DNA of 64,000 nt from Candidatus Eiseniibacteriota bacterium (GCA_029262235.1 JAJCZU010000007.1:1-64000), one strand, 5' to 3'; counted from the first letter of the stretch, positions 50,140 through 60,027 are shown. Numbers and translations are program-made. Notes: generated from the letters alone by a model not told the origin.

Positions 50140-51987
50140 TCAGTCCAGGTAGCCCATGGCGCGCAACTGCTGTTCCAGGTTCGGGTCGAGCTCTACGTTC
50201 TCCGTAGTGCCGCGGATTGCGCGCGCGTCTTCGATCGTAGCGTTCAGCTTCTCGAGCATCGCCTTCGCTCGCATCGAGTCGAGCGCGATTGTCGACCTTT
50301 GCTCGCCCGGGTCCGCTCCGAGATCGTACTGCTCCACTGCCTCTGAAGACTGCTTCCAGTACTGAATGATCTTCGCTCCGTCGACCAGCAGCATTTGCGC
50401 TTCGGCGCCCGACGAGCGAGCGAGCTCCGCGAAGATTTCGGACCGTGGCTCGAAACGCGCATCACCCCGAAGCAGGGGAGCGAAGCTGTAGCCACGGAAC
50501 GTTGCGGGAGCGGCGATGCCGGTCAGATCGAGCAGAGCAGGGGCTACGTCGACCATGCTCACGTATTCGCGCGAACGGCCGGGCGGCGCCCCCGGAATGC
50601 GAATGAAGAGCGGAATGCTCACGAGTTCTTCGAAGAGCGTCGTGCCATGCTTCCAGCTTCGGTGTTCGTAGAACTCCTCGCCGTGATCCGCCATCACGAC
50701 CACGATCGTATTCTCGAGCAACCCCTGTTCTTCCATCCACTCGAATAGATCACCGACCGCACGGTCGACCTCCCGAACGTCGTCGTCATACTTGTCGATC
50801 CGAAGCCGCAGGCTGTCGGCCGGGATCGGGGGCGCCACATCGAACGGATAGAGCGTCGCACCCGAGGCCCCGTACTTGAAATCGAGCGGGCCGGGCGGGG
50901 CGTAGATTCCGCGCCCCACGTAAGGCGTGTGCGGCTCGAGCACGTGAACGTACGCGAAAAAATTCTCGCCCCCGATCTGCTCGATCCATCGGCGGAATGC
51001 ATCGCTGAGCCGCGGCGTGGTCAGCCAGTCGAGCACGAGTGCGGGACGGCACCACTCCTCGAAAAGCGTAATGAGGTCGTGCCTGTGCCACGGCAGCATC
51101 GGGATCTTGCCGACCGTGCGGCCGAAGTACTCCGTAATCAGCAGTCTCTCGTACGCCGGTTTCCCCATCGAAACTTCATGTTGAAAGCCCTGATCCAGGC
51201 CATAGATCTTCGGCACGAAGGCGCTCGCGGTAAAAATGCCCGTTCGATAACCCTCTCTCTCGAATGCTTCCGCGAGCGTTTCGAAACCCCCGTTCAGGCT
51301 CGAGACCTTCGTTTCGACTCCGTGCGAAGAGGGATATTGAGACGTAAAGAGTGAGGTGACGGCGGGGTGCGTCCAGCTCGACGTGGAGTAGGCGCGATCG
51401 AAAATGCGCGCGTCGCGGGCAAGGCGATCGAGATGCGGTGTCACGCTCCGCGGATACCCGTAAACCCCCACGTGGTCCTTGCGCAGCGTGTCGATCATGA
51501 GAACGAGCACGTTCTGTCTGCCCGTAATGCCGGGCCGGCCGGGGTCTTTCACGAGGCCCGCCGTGAAGTACGAACCGAGCGCGAGCGTCAGGCCGAGCGA
51601 AAGCATGATCAGCGCCGGCTTCGCGCGCGGAAAGTCCCCGAGCCTGCGGCCGAAAGCGACCCCGAGTGGAATCGCGCCTCCGAAACATGCGGCCCAGAAG
51701 AGTGTAGATCCGGGAGGAACGAGGTCGGCAAGCAGATGGCGGATGAGAACGGCGTGCAGAGTGAAACCGAGAACGAGCGCGGGAACGATTCCGTTCGGTC
51801 GCAGCACGCGAAGCGGCGGAATCCTGCTGATGAGCGTGAAGGCGGCGCCGACGAGCGACCAGTACAGAAGAAAAAGCAGAATGATTCCCGGAATCATCGC
51901 GGCGGTGAGAAAGGAACGGCCGCCGAGAAGCCGCAGGCAGACTTCGGCAAGACAGACTGCCGTTCCCCAGAATATGCCTGCGAACAT
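50140..51987 (-). CDS. Membrane sulfatase/alkaline-phosphatase superfamily protein, paralogue
   Basis: A 615-residue paralogue of the protein at 25833-27731, with N-terminal membrane helices to about 145, then LVLMIDTLRKDHVGVYGYPR, SSWTHPAVTSLFTSQYPSSHGV, VLEPHTPYVG, VMADHGEEFYEH and the same C-terminal ending LRAMGYLD. As in the paralogue, the nucleophile position of the sulfatase motif holds Thr. It is likely to hydrolyse or transfer a phosphate or sulfate ester in the periplasm. AGGAGG precedes ATG 51987. Confidence 0.87.
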   Translation of the reverse strand: MFAGIFWGTAVCLAEVCLRLLGGRSFLTAAMIPGIILLFLLYWSLVGAAFTLISRIPPLRVLRPNGIVPALVLGFTLHAVLIRHLLADLVPPGSTLFWAACFGGAIPLGVAFGRRLGDFPRAKPALIMLSLGLTLALGSYFTAGLVKDPGRPGITGRQNVLVLMIDTLRKDHVGVYGYPRSVTPHLDRLARDARIFDRAYSTSSWTHPAVTSLFTSQYPSSHGVETKVSSLNGGFETLAEAFEREGYRTGIFTASAFVPKIYGLDQGFQHEVSMGKPAYERLLITEYFGRTVGKIPMLPWHRHDLITLFEEWCRPALVLDWLTTPRLSDAFRRWIEQIGGENFFAYVHVLEPHTPYVGRGIYAPPGPLDFKYGASGATLYPFDVAPPIPADSLRLRIDKYDDDVREVDRAVGDLFEWMEEQGLLENTIVVVMADHGEEFYEHRSWKHGTTLFEELVSIPLFIRIPGAPPGRSREYVSMVDVAPALLDLTGIAAPATFRGYSFAPLLRGDARFEPRSEIFAELARSSGAEAQMLLVDGAKIIQYWKQSSEAVEQYDLGADPGEQRSTIALDSMRAKAMLEKLNATIEDARAIRGTTENVELDPNLEQQLRAMGYLD

Positions 51988-52114
51988 GTGCCCTCCTGCC
52001 GGTCATTGTCTGCGATCGGAGCGGAATCGACCGCGCATCGGATCTTACACGTGCCTCTTCGGTTCATGCAATCCACTTGCCTGCATGGCGCCCGTCGCCT
52101 AGAGTCGGAGCACG

Positions 52115-53359
52115 ATGCAACTCACCGGACCCTGGTATATGCGCCTGCACTGGCAGGTCTTCATCGCGATGCTCCTCGGAATCGCAGCCGGCCTTCTCGG
52201 CGGCGAAGCGATCGTGCCGAGCGTAGCATGGCTCGGTACGCTCTTCGTGCGTCTGCTCAAGATGGTGATCGTGCCGCTCGTCGCGTTTTCGATCATTTCC
52301 GGCGTTGCCTCTGTCGGAGCCGGTGCCTCTCTCGGCCGTCTCTTCGGCAAAACCCTCGGCTACTACGTACTTTCGAGTCTGCTTGCTATTATCGTCGGCC
52401 TTCTTCTCGTGAACCTGATCCGTCCGGGCGACGGCGCGAACCTCGTAGACGCGGAAGCCGCGGTGCTGCCGGAGCTCGAAACGCCCGGGGGCCCGACCGA
52501 TCTTCTCATGCGCATGGTTCCGGTGAACGTGATTGACGCGGCTGCCAGACCCGACATGCTCGCGGTCATCTTCTTCTGCATCCTGTTCGGCATCGCGATC
52601 GCTTCGCTCCCGAAAGATCCGCGCGAAACCATGACGAACTTTTTCAGCGCCGGTTTCGAGGCGATGATGAAGCTCACCTCGGGCGTGATCCGCTTCGCCC
52701 CCATCGGCGTTTTCGGCCTCATCACAAAGGTCGTGGGCCTCACGGGATTCGCTTCGTTCAAGGCGCTCGGCCTCTACATGCTCACGATCGCGGCCGGCCT
52801 TTCCATTCATATGTTCCTGACGCTGCCGCTCCTGCTCGTGTTTCTCGGGCGCATCAACCCGCGCGTTCACTTTCGCAACATGATCGAACCGATCGCGCTC
52901 GCGTTCTCCACGAGTTCGTCGGGCGCCACGCTGCCGGTCACGCTTCGCACGCTCGAAAAGGAAGTGGGCGTTTCGAACCGCGTCACGTCGTTCGTGATTC
53001 CGATGGGCGCGACTGTCAACATGGACGGTACCGCGCTTTACGAATGCGCCGGCGTTCTGTTTATCGCGCAGGTACTCGGCATCGACCTGACGCTCGCGCA
53101 GCAGGCGATTGTCGTGCTCACGGCGCTGCTCGCCTCGATCGGCGCGGCGGCCGTACCCAGCGCGGGCCTCGTGATCATCTTTCTCGTGCTCGACGCCGTG
53201 AACCTGCGCGGGCCCGAAGTCGAAGCGATCGTGGGCACGATGCTCGCGATCGACCGGCCGCTCGACATGTTCCGCACGGCTGTCAACGTGTTCAGCGACT
53301 CGTGCGGCGCCGCGATCATCGCCCGCTCCGAAGGCGAAGAAGGGGTCGATATCGCCTGA
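52115..53359 (+). CDS. Dicarboxylate/amino acid:cation symporter (DAACS family)
   Basis: A 414-residue transporter of the GltP/DctA family, which brings in glutamate, aspartate or C4-dicarboxylates with Na+ or H+. Hallmarks are LFVRLLKMVIVPLVAFSIIS, the serine-rich hairpin AFSTSSSGATLPVTLRTLE, PMGATVNMDGTALYE in helix 7, and ASIGAAAVPSAGLVIIFLVL in hairpin 2. ATG 52115 has GGAG upstream. Its stop overlaps the start of a small membrane-protein gene. Confidence 0.95.
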   Translation: MQLTGPWYMRLHWQVFIAMLLGIAAGLLGGEAIVPSVAWLGTLFVRLLKMVIVPLVAFSIISGVASVGAGASLGRLFGKTLGYYVLSSLLAIIVGLLLVNLIRPGDGANLVDAEAAVLPELETPGGPTDLLMRMVPVNVIDAAARPDMLAVIFFCILFGIAIASLPKDPRETMTNFFSAGFEAMMKLTSGVIRFAPIGVFGLITKVVGLTGFASFKALGLYMLTIAAGLSIHMFLTLPLLLVFLGRINPRVHFRNMIEPIALAFSTSSSGATLPVTLRTLEKEVGVSNRVTSFVIPMGATVNMDGTALYECAGVLFIAQVLGIDLTLAQQAIVVLTALLASIGAAAVPSAGLVIIFLVLDAVNLRGPEVEAIVGTMLAIDRPLDMFRTAVNVFSDSCGAAIIARSEGEEGVDIA

Positions 53360-53514
53360 TGGAACTGATTCTTCCCATATGGTTCGTTTTCGGCATCATC
53401 GGCGCCTGGATCGCGACGACGAAGGGTCGTTCCGGCTGCGGATGGTTTCTGATCTGCGGGCTGCTCGGTCCGATCGGCATTCTGATCGCCGCGATTATCA
53501 AGAAGAAGGGATAG
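53359..53514 (+). CDS. Small hydrophobic membrane protein (51 residues)
   Basis: The ATG shares one base with the stop of the symporter gene (TGATGG), so translation is coupled. The product has two hydrophobic segments (IWFVFGIIGAWIA and WFLICGLLGPIGILIAAII) linked by TTKGRSGCG, and ends in KKK. This form is common in unnamed small membrane proteins. It may stabilise or regulate the symporter, but that is inference from coupling only. Confidence 0.7.
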   Translation: MELILPIWFVFGIIGAWIATTKGRSGCGWFLICGLLGPIGILIAAIIKKKG

Positions 53515-53580
53515 CCGTTCCCCCGCGCGGAGCGCTCTGCCTGTAAGAGCCACGCCAGACCGCACGATTCACGAACCCGC

Positions 53581-53610
53581 TTGACTCACCCCGCCGTCAT
53601 CCCCTACGCT
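53581..53610 (+). promoter_or_regulatory. Probable promoter of the riboswitch-btuB transcript
   Basis: TTGACT (53581-53586) is followed after 18 bases by TACGCT (53605-53610). The transcript would start about 15-20 bases before the riboswitch. The -35 is strong and the -10 weak. Confidence 0.4.
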
Positions 53611-53632
53611 TCGTGTACAAATGATTTCACGT

Positions 53633-53782
53633 TTCTTCGGGCTCTCAGGGAAAACGGTGCAAAACCGTTGCGGGCCCGCCGCTGTAACCGGGGACGAAAC
53701 CTGCAGTTCAGCCACTGTGACTCTGTCATGGGAAGGCGCAGGAAGTAGGACGATCCGGGAGCCAGAACACCTACCCGAAGAA
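53633..53782 (+). ncRNA. Cobalamin riboswitch
   Basis: The stretch has the conserved cobalamin-aptamer segments in order: AAAACGGTGCAAAACCGTTG, CGGGCCCGCCGCTGTAACCG, GCCACTGTGACTC, GGGAAGGCGCAGGAAGTAGG and the B12-box-like GGGAGCCAGAACACCTACC. The closing P1 stem is TTCTTCGGG with CCCGAAGAA. It lies 48 bases upstream of a BtuB-like receptor gene and should lower its expression when cobalamin is plentiful. Confidence 0.93.
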
Positions 53783-53829
53783 CCAACCGATGCAGGCTCG
53801 CGGATCGCGCCGGCATCCGGTCGTTTACC

Positions 53830-56049
53830 ATGCAGACAGATTTTCCAGGACGCCCGGCGCGGTTTTCGCGTGCCGTGTTTCGTCTCGTCGTGCTGGCCCT
53901 GCTTTGCGGGGGGGCGGCGGCATCCGTGCACGCGGAAGACGGTGACGGCGGCGCAGCGGTTGCTCACGCGGGCGCGGCGGTTGCTCACGCGGACGCGGCT
54001 GCAGACACGAGCAAAGCGGTCGACCGGATCACGGCAGGCCGGGCCGCGACCGACACGATCGATGTGCCGGCTTCGACGATGCGGGCACGGGAGCAGGCGC
54101 TCCGCTCCCCGTACCCCGTAACCTGGATCGACTTCGCCGCCGCGAACGCGAACCTGCACGACCTGTCGGACCTTCTCGAAAGCGTCCCCGGCGTGCGCGT
54201 AAAACGGTACGGCGGCCTCGGCGCGCTCGCCACCCCGTCGGTTCGCGGCAGCGGCGCGAGCCAGGTCGAAGTGTTTCTCGACGGCGTTCCGCTGAACTCG
54301 GCGCAATGGGGCATCACGAACCTGAGCGAACTGCCCGTGCAGCATCTCGACCATGCCGCGATCTATCGAAGCGGCTCCTCACTCGCTTCGGGGCGCATCG
54401 GCATCGGCGGCGCGCTGCATCTTTATACCCGCCGCGCGGACACGCCCCGCACGACCTTCACCTCGTCCGCGGGCAGCTTCGACACGTATCAGAATGCTCT
54501 CGTGCACGCGCGCCCGGTCGGGCCCGCGCAGCTGCTCGCATCGTATTCGCGAACCGAAAGCGACGGTGACTTCACGTATCGGTACGATCCCGGCACGCGC
54601 TTTTTCAATGAAGATGATGACAGTGAAGTGCGTCGTGAGAACAATCGTTTCCACGAAGAGGGCCTGCTTCTCAAACTGGCCTCGCCGCTTCCCGGTGGCG
54701 CGTCGCTCCACGCGCAGGCTGACTGGTACGATCGTGACGGCGGCATTGCGGGACACGGAAACCTGCTCTTCGAAGCGGCTTCGAGCGAGGGTAGCCGGCG
54801 GCTTGCGTCGCTGCTCGTGAACGCGCCGCCGATGGCGGGGGGGCGGCTGAAGAGCGAAGCCGGCGGTTACCGGCTCGCGCGCACCGCGCGCTACGAGAAC
54901 CCTCTGCGTGAAACCGGGCTCTCGTCTTTTCCCGTGAATCACGAAACGGAAGCGAGCGGGGTCAGGGCGAACAGCGCGTATCACTGGCTCGAAGCGGGGC
55001 AGACGATACACGTCTTCGTCGAGCGAAGAAGCGAGCGCTTTACGCCGACCGAAGATCGCGCGGGCGCAGCAGGCGCGGGGGGTTCGGGTGCGGCGCAGCC
55101 CGCGACGTTCGCGCGCGAGCGTACCCTTCACTACTGGGGCGCCGAGAATCGTGCTTCGTTCGCCGGCGATCGCGTTTCACTCACGGCTTCCGTTCAGGGT
55201 CAGGAGTCCGAAGACAACTTTCACGGACAGGTTTCGTTCGGACGGCCGCCGGAAGCGCGAGCGGAACGTCACCGTTTTTCTTTCACGGGAAACGCCTTCG
55301 GCGCCCGCTGGGAGTTCGCGCCCGGTTTCGCGGCGCGCGCCTCCCGCACGAGAAGTGCGCGCTTCCCGACACTGTTCGAGCTCTTCGGCACCAGCGGCGA
55401 AGTCGTAACGAACCCGGCGCTCGTCCCGGAACGGGCCACGTCATGGGACGGCGGCGTGCGCTATGCGCGCGGGGGCTTCATGGCCGACCTCGGGGTCTAC
55501 CATGCCGCGCGCGACTCGATCATTTATCTCGTGCAGAACTCGCAGCGCGCGTTCGTCGCGCAGAATCTCGAACGCGTCATAGCGAAGGGCGTCGAGTTTG
55601 AATTCGAATGGCGCCGGGGGCGTTTCCATTGCGGCGGCTCGTTTCTGTCGCAGGACGTGCGCCACGACGGCACGATCGCGCGCTGGAACGATCGCTGGCT
55701 CCCGTATGTTTCCCCGCGCGAGTATGCGCTCCGTGCGGGCGTGCGCGCCGGCGCGTTCCGATTCGGCTACGACGTTCTCTACGCCGACACGTTCTATCGC
55801 GATCGCGCGAACTCGCCCGAGAACCGGGCCGACTCGCGCACACTGCACAATGCAAGCGTCCGCTGGCAGCAGTGGCAATCCGTCGCGTTCGATTTCGACA
55901 TGCGCAACCTGACCGACGACACTTCCTACGACGTGTACGGCTATCCGATGCCGGGCCGTTCCTACTACATGACCATGACGCTCGACGCGCCGACACTCAC
56001 GCATTCGGGCAACAAGAACCGCATACCCTGGAACGAGGACACACCATGA
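53830..56049 (+). CDS. btuB: TonB-dependent outer-membrane receptor, BtuB-like
   Basis: A 739-residue outer-membrane transporter. A signal peptide is followed by a low-complexity AVAHAGAAVAHADAA repeat. The plug domain begins near residue 95 (LHDLSDLLESVPGVRVKRYG, VRGSGASQVEVFLDGVPLNS, SLASGRIGIGGALHLYTRR). The rest is a 22-strand-type barrel ending in aromatic-rich strands. I do not see an obvious Ton box. The cobalamin riboswitch immediately upstream makes vitamin B12 or a cobinamide the most likely substrate. The stop overlaps the next gene (ATGA). Confidence 0.88.
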   Translation: MQTDFPGRPARFSRAVFRLVVLALLCGGAAASVHAEDGDGGAAVAHAGAAVAHADAAADTSKAVDRITAGRAATDTIDVPASTMRAREQALRSPYPVTWIDFAAANANLHDLSDLLESVPGVRVKRYGGLGALATPSVRGSGASQVEVFLDGVPLNSAQWGITNLSELPVQHLDHAAIYRSGSSLASGRIGIGGALHLYTRRADTPRTTFTSSAGSFDTYQNALVHARPVGPAQLLASYSRTESDGDFTYRYDPGTRFFNEDDDSEVRRENNRFHEEGLLLKLASPLPGGASLHAQADWYDRDGGIAGHGNLLFEAASSEGSRRLASLLVNAPPMAGGRLKSEAGGYRLARTARYENPLRETGLSSFPVNHETEASGVRANSAYHWLEAGQTIHVFVERRSERFTPTEDRAGAAGAGGSGAAQPATFARERTLHYWGAENRASFAGDRVSLTASVQGQESEDNFHGQVSFGRPPEARAERHRFSFTGNAFGARWEFAPGFAARASRTRSARFPTLFELFGTSGEVVTNPALVPERATSWDGGVRYARGGFMADLGVYHAARDSIIYLVQNSQRAFVAQNLERVIAKGVEFEFEWRRGRFHCGGSFLSQDVRHDGTIARWNDRWLPYVSPREYALRAGVRAGAFRFGYDVLYADTFYRDRANSPENRADSRTLHNASVRWQQWQSVAFDFDMRNLTDDTSYDVYGYPMPGRSYYMTMTLDAPTLTHSGNKNRIPWNEDTP

Positions 56050-57536
56050 TCGACAATTCGAAAACAATCATCCCGGCCGCCCTGTTCGTGCTTGCGCTTG
56101 CGTGCATGATCGCGCCCGTTCCCGTGCACGCTGACGATTTCCTGTTCGCGACGACGACCGAGTACGAAATCTCGGGCTCCACTGCGCGCGTCGAACTTGA
56201 TACACCGTGGTCGCCGCAGGCGGATATCACTCCGGTCGGATCCGACGCAGTCGTCCGAAACGACGGCCGCTATCTCTACGTGGTGAACCGGCTCGGCGCC
56301 GACAATCTTCAGGTCATCGACCCCGGGGCGAGCTTCCAGACCGTGGCCGAGTTCTCACTCGGCGCGGGGAGCAATCCGCAGGACGCGGTGATCGTTTCGC
56401 CGAACGAGGCGTTCGTGTCGCGCTACGAGTCGACGCAGCTCTACGTCGTCGATCCGCTCGGCCAGGCGATTCTCGATTCGATCGACCTCGCACCGTTCGC
56501 CGACGCGGACGGGCTGCCCGAAGCCGCGCGCATGATCCGTGTCGGCGGGCGCATCTTCGTCGCATTGCAGCGGCTCGACCGCACGAACGCGTGGGCGCCC
56601 GCGTTTCCGTCGATGGTCGCCGTGATCGATATCGCCACGCGTACTCTCGTTGACGCTGACCCCGTTGCGCCGGGAATGCAGGCGATCGCGCTCGTCGCAA
56701 TGAACCCGTCGAATGAAATGTCGTGGGACGAAACCGGTGCGCGCATTCTCGTGCCGCTCGTGGGAACATACGGCGTGAACGACGGCGGCGTGGAAGCCGT
56801 CGACCCCGTCGCGCTTCAATCCCAGGGGCTTGTCGTCAGCGAATCGCAGCTCGGGACCGAAGTCGGACCCGCCGTCGCCGCCGGGAACGATCTCTTCGTA
56901 GTCACTTCTTCGAACTTCTTTTTCGATACGCAGCTCATCGCATTTGATCTGGTGGGCGGGGTCGTGACAGATACGCTTCATGCTTCGTTGGGTTTCGTAT
57001 CCGACTGCATCCACGACCCTCCCACCGATCGCCTCTACCTCGCCGATCGTAAGAACGCGGATCCCGGCGTGCGCGTGTTCGACGCCGCCACGAAAACCGA
57101 GATCACGTCATCGCCGATCGACACCGGACTGCCGCCGCACGACCTGACGCTGTTTCGCGCGAGCTACGTCGGTGTGGCAGGCGGGGGTGAAGCGAACGAG
57201 AACGTGGACGGCGCGCAGAGCGCGGGCGGCGCGGACGAAAGCGCAATCGAAGCGCCGTCGCTCACGGCTTGGCCGAACCCGTCGCGGGGCGAGGTCACGA
57301 TCCGCATGACGGGCGCGCGGGATGTGAATCGCACGCACTCGGTCGCGATCTACGATATCCGCGGGAGGGTGATTCGCGTGCTGGCCGGCTCGGGCGCGAA
57401 CCGGACCGACCATGTCTGGGACGGCACGGATATCAACGGACGTGCCGTTTCTCCGGGTGTGTATTTCGCGCGCCAGCGTTCCCTCGATCCCGCATCGAGC
57501 GACGCGCCCGCACTTCGCCTGATTCGCATTCGCTGA
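56046..57536 (+). CDS. Secreted beta-propeller protein with C-terminal sorting domain, B12-uptake partner
   Basis: A 496-residue protein with a signal peptide (AALFVLALACMIAPVPVHA). YVTN-type propeller strands follow (YLYVVNRLGADNLQVIDPG, VSPNEAFVSRYESTQLYVVD, RLYLADRKNADPGVRVFDA). The last 85 residues are a FlgD-like/T9SS-type domain (AWPNPSRGEVTIRM, HVWDGTDINGRAVSPGVYFA). It is translationally coupled to btuB, so it is probably under the same riboswitch and may bind cobalamin at the surface, as propeller lipoproteins do in other B12 systems; that role is inference. Confidence 0.78.
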   Translation: MIDNSKTIIPAALFVLALACMIAPVPVHADDFLFATTTEYEISGSTARVELDTPWSPQADITPVGSDAVVRNDGRYLYVVNRLGADNLQVIDPGASFQTVAEFSLGAGSNPQDAVIVSPNEAFVSRYESTQLYVVDPLGQAILDSIDLAPFADADGLPEAARMIRVGGRIFVALQRLDRTNAWAPAFPSMVAVIDIATRTLVDADPVAPGMQAIALVAMNPSNEMSWDETGARILVPLVGTYGVNDGGVEAVDPVALQSQGLVVSESQLGTEVGPAVAAGNDLFVVTSSNFFFDTQLIAFDLVGGVVTDTLHASLGFVSDCIHDPPTDRLYLADRKNADPGVRVFDAATKTEITSSPIDTGLPPHDLTLFRASYVGVAGGGEANENVDGAQSAGGADESAIEAPSLTAWPNPSRGEVTIRMTGARDVNRTHSVAIYDIRGRVIRVLAGSGANRTDHVWDGTDINGRAVSPGVYFARQRSLDPASSDAPALRLIRIR

Positions 57537-57675
57537 TCCGCGCACTCCGGCGCGAAGATGTGTCCTGCCGAAAGCTCGCCCGCGCGGGGATTTCTCCGTT
57601 TTCGCGGCGCACCGTTTCGCGCATAATGGGGCTCGTACCCGGGTTCGATCATCGCAGCCTGCATCGCCGGAGTTC

Positions 57676-58689
57676 ATGATGAAAATCACAGCGTTCGCCC
57701 CGATCTCGATGGGGAATGTCAGCGTCGGATTCGACATCCTCGGAGCGGCATTCGCGCCGATCGACGAAACGAACCCGCCCCTCGGCGATCGGGTCACGGT
57801 GAGCGCGTGCGAAGCGGGCGCGGCGAGCGGGGGGGCGGCGAGCGGCGCGAATGTCTCCGGCACCGGCGCTCCCGACACGCTCACGGTCGGCGGGCCGTTC
57901 GCGCACATCCTTCCCGAGGACCACGCGCAGAACCTCGCGCTCATCGCCGCCGGCTACTTTCGCGCGGCGCTCGAAGCGAAGGGCGGGGGGTGCGCGCCGA
58001 TGGCCCTCCATCTCGAAAAGAACCTGCCGATCGGCAGCGGTCTCGGTTCGAGCGCATCGACGGTCGTCGCGGCGCTGGCGGCGATGAACGAATTCGCGGG
58101 GCGCCCGTTCACGCCCGACGAACTCGTGGTCGTCATGGGGCGCGCGGAAGGACACGTGAGCGGCGGCGTTCATCTGGATAACGTGGCGGGCTCGTATCTC
58201 GGCGGGCTGCGGCTCCTCCCGGCCGACGGGCGCGACGGCGGTATCGCGCTCCCGGGCGCGGACCACTGGTACTGGGCCCTCGCGTATCCCGGCACGACGA
58301 TGCTCACGAAAGAGGGGCGCGCCGTGCTGCCGAAGACTGTACCGTTCCATACGGCGATCGAAGCCGCCGGACATCTCGCTTCGTTCGTGAGCGCCTGCTA
58401 TCGGGGCGACGACGAATTCGCCTGGGAACACCTCGTCGACCTGCTCGCCGAACCGTACCGCGCCAGACTGCTGCCGGGGTTCGCCGAAGCGAAAGCAGCG
58501 CTGCCGGCACTCGGCGCGAAAGCCGTGGGCATTTCGGGTTCGGGCCCCACGATCTTCGCGATCTCCGATACGCGCGCCGGCGCCGACAAGCTCGCGGATT
58601 ACATGCGTGAGCACTATCTGAAGAACGAGAACGGATTCTGCCATCTTTGCAAGTTGCAGAACGAAGGCGCGATCATCACGAAGTCGTAG
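57676..58689 (+). CDS. thrB: Homoserine kinase
   Basis: A 337-residue GHMP kinase that phosphorylates homoserine in threonine synthesis. The N-terminal strand ITAFAPISMGNVSVGFDILG is typical of ThrB. The ATP-binding motif PIGSGLGSSASTVVAALAAM is near residue 115, and the third GHMP motif is KAVGISGSGPTIFAI. Two ATGs are possible (57676 and 57679); CCGGAG is spaced better for the second. A CATAAT -10-like sequence is near 57622. The threonine synthase gene follows after 48 bases. Confidence 0.95.
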   Translation: MMKITAFAPISMGNVSVGFDILGAAFAPIDETNPPLGDRVTVSACEAGAASGGAASGANVSGTGAPDTLTVGGPFAHILPEDHAQNLALIAAGYFRAALEAKGGGCAPMALHLEKNLPIGSGLGSSASTVVAALAAMNEFAGRPFTPDELVVVMGRAEGHVSGGVHLDNVAGSYLGGLRLLPADGRDGGIALPGADHWYWALAYPGTTMLTKEGRAVLPKTVPFHTAIEAAGHLASFVSACYRGDDEFAWEHLVDLLAEPYRARLLPGFAEAKAALPALGAKAVGISGSGPTIFAISDTRAGADKLADYMREHYLKNENGFCHLCKLQNEGAIITKS

Positions 58690-58737
58690 AACAGAAAAGG
58701 CCAGGCCGCTCGAACGAACAACCGAAAACGGACTGAC

Positions 58738-60021
58738 ATGCACTACACGAATTTGAAAGACGAAACGCAGCGCGTCGATTTTGCCGAAGCCGTCGCGACG
58801 GGGCTCGGCAGAAACCAGGGGCTCTTCATGCCCGAGTCGATCCCGCGCGTGGACGATCCTGCGGCGTTTCTCGCGCAGCCGTTCATCGAGCGCAGCATCA
58901 ACGTGCTGGCCGGATTCGTCGGGAGCAGCATCCCTACGGACGTGCTGGCGCACATCGTACGCGAAGCGTTCTCGTTTCCGGTGCCGGTCGTGCAGGCCTC
59001 GCCGAAAACGCGCTGCCTCGAACTGTTTCACGGGCCGACGCTCGCATTCAAAGACTTCGGCGCCCGCTTTCTCGCGCGTTCACTCTCCTATATAGCGGGC
59101 GACCGCAAGATCACGATCCTGACGGCGACATCGGGCGACACGGGCGCGGCGGTCGCGCACGCGTTCCACGGCCTCGACAACATTCGCTGCGCGATTCTCT
59201 ACCCGGCAGGCAAGATCAGCCCGCTGCAGGAGAAGCTGTTCTGCACGCTCGGCGGGAACATTCATACGTTCGCGGTCGACGGCGCGTTCGACGATTGTCA
59301 AACGCTCGTGAAGCAGGCGTTCGACGTCGACGCCCTTCGCAAAGATCTCGCATTGAACTCCGCGAACTCGATCAACATCGCCCGCCTGGTTGCCCAGATC
59401 TGCTACTACTGGGAGGGCGTGGCGCAGATCCCGGCCGGCGACCACGACTCGCTCGTAATCGCGGTTCCGAGCGGCAACTTCGGCAACCTGACCGCCGGGC
59501 TGATCGCAAAGGCGATGGGACTTCCGGCGAAACGATATATCGCCGCGACGAATCGCAACGATACGGTGCCGCGATTTCTAGCGACAGGCGAATGGGAACC
59601 GAACCCGACCGTGCCGACGATGTCGAATGCGATGGACGTTTCCGCGCCGAATAACTGGCCGCGCGTCGAGGCGCTGTTCGCACGGGGCGATCTGGAGCCC
59701 GGCATTCTGACCGGGTTCGTGACGAGTGAATCCGAGACGGAAGCGAAGCTTCGCACGCTGAACGGCTATGGCTACGTCAGCGAACCGCATGCGGCGGTGG
59801 CGTTTCGCGCGCTCGAAGAACGTCTCGTCCCCGGCGAGAACGGTCTCTTTCTCGGCACCGCACATCCCGCGAAGTTCCTCGAGACAGTAGAACGTGTGCT
59901 CGGAACGAAGCTCGCGCTCCCCGAGCCCCTTGCGGCTGTTGCGGACAAGGGTGTTCTCTCCGTCCACATTCCGAACGATTTCGGCGCGTTCGAACGCGAA
60001 CTCAGAACGCGCCTGGGGTAG
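58738..60021 (+). CDS. thrC: Threonine synthase
   Basis: A 427-residue PLP enzyme that converts phosphohomoserine to threonine. The start YTNLKDETQRVDFAEAVATG, the PLP-lysine motif HGPTLAFKDFGARFLAR, TATSGDTGAAVAHAF and the phosphate-binding VPSGNFGNLTAGLIA are all as in the E. coli-type enzyme. It forms an operon with thrB. Its TAG stop is in the same reading frame as the FAD enzyme that begins six bases later. Confidence 0.96.
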   Translation: MHYTNLKDETQRVDFAEAVATGLGRNQGLFMPESIPRVDDPAAFLAQPFIERSINVLAGFVGSSIPTDVLAHIVREAFSFPVPVVQASPKTRCLELFHGPTLAFKDFGARFLARSLSYIAGDRKITILTATSGDTGAAVAHAFHGLDNIRCAILYPAGKISPLQEKLFCTLGGNIHTFAVDGAFDDCQTLVKQAFDVDALRKDLALNSANSINIARLVAQICYYWEGVAQIPAGDHDSLVIAVPSGNFGNLTAGLIAKAMGLPAKRYIAATNRNDTVPRFLATGEWEPNPTVPTMSNAMDVSAPNNWPRVEALFARGDLEPGILTGFVTSESETEAKLRTLNGYGYVSEPHAAVAFRALEERLVPGENGLFLGTAHPAKFLETVERVLGTKLALPEPLAAVADKGVLSVHIPNDFGAFERELRTRLG

Positions 60022-60027
60022 CGACCC

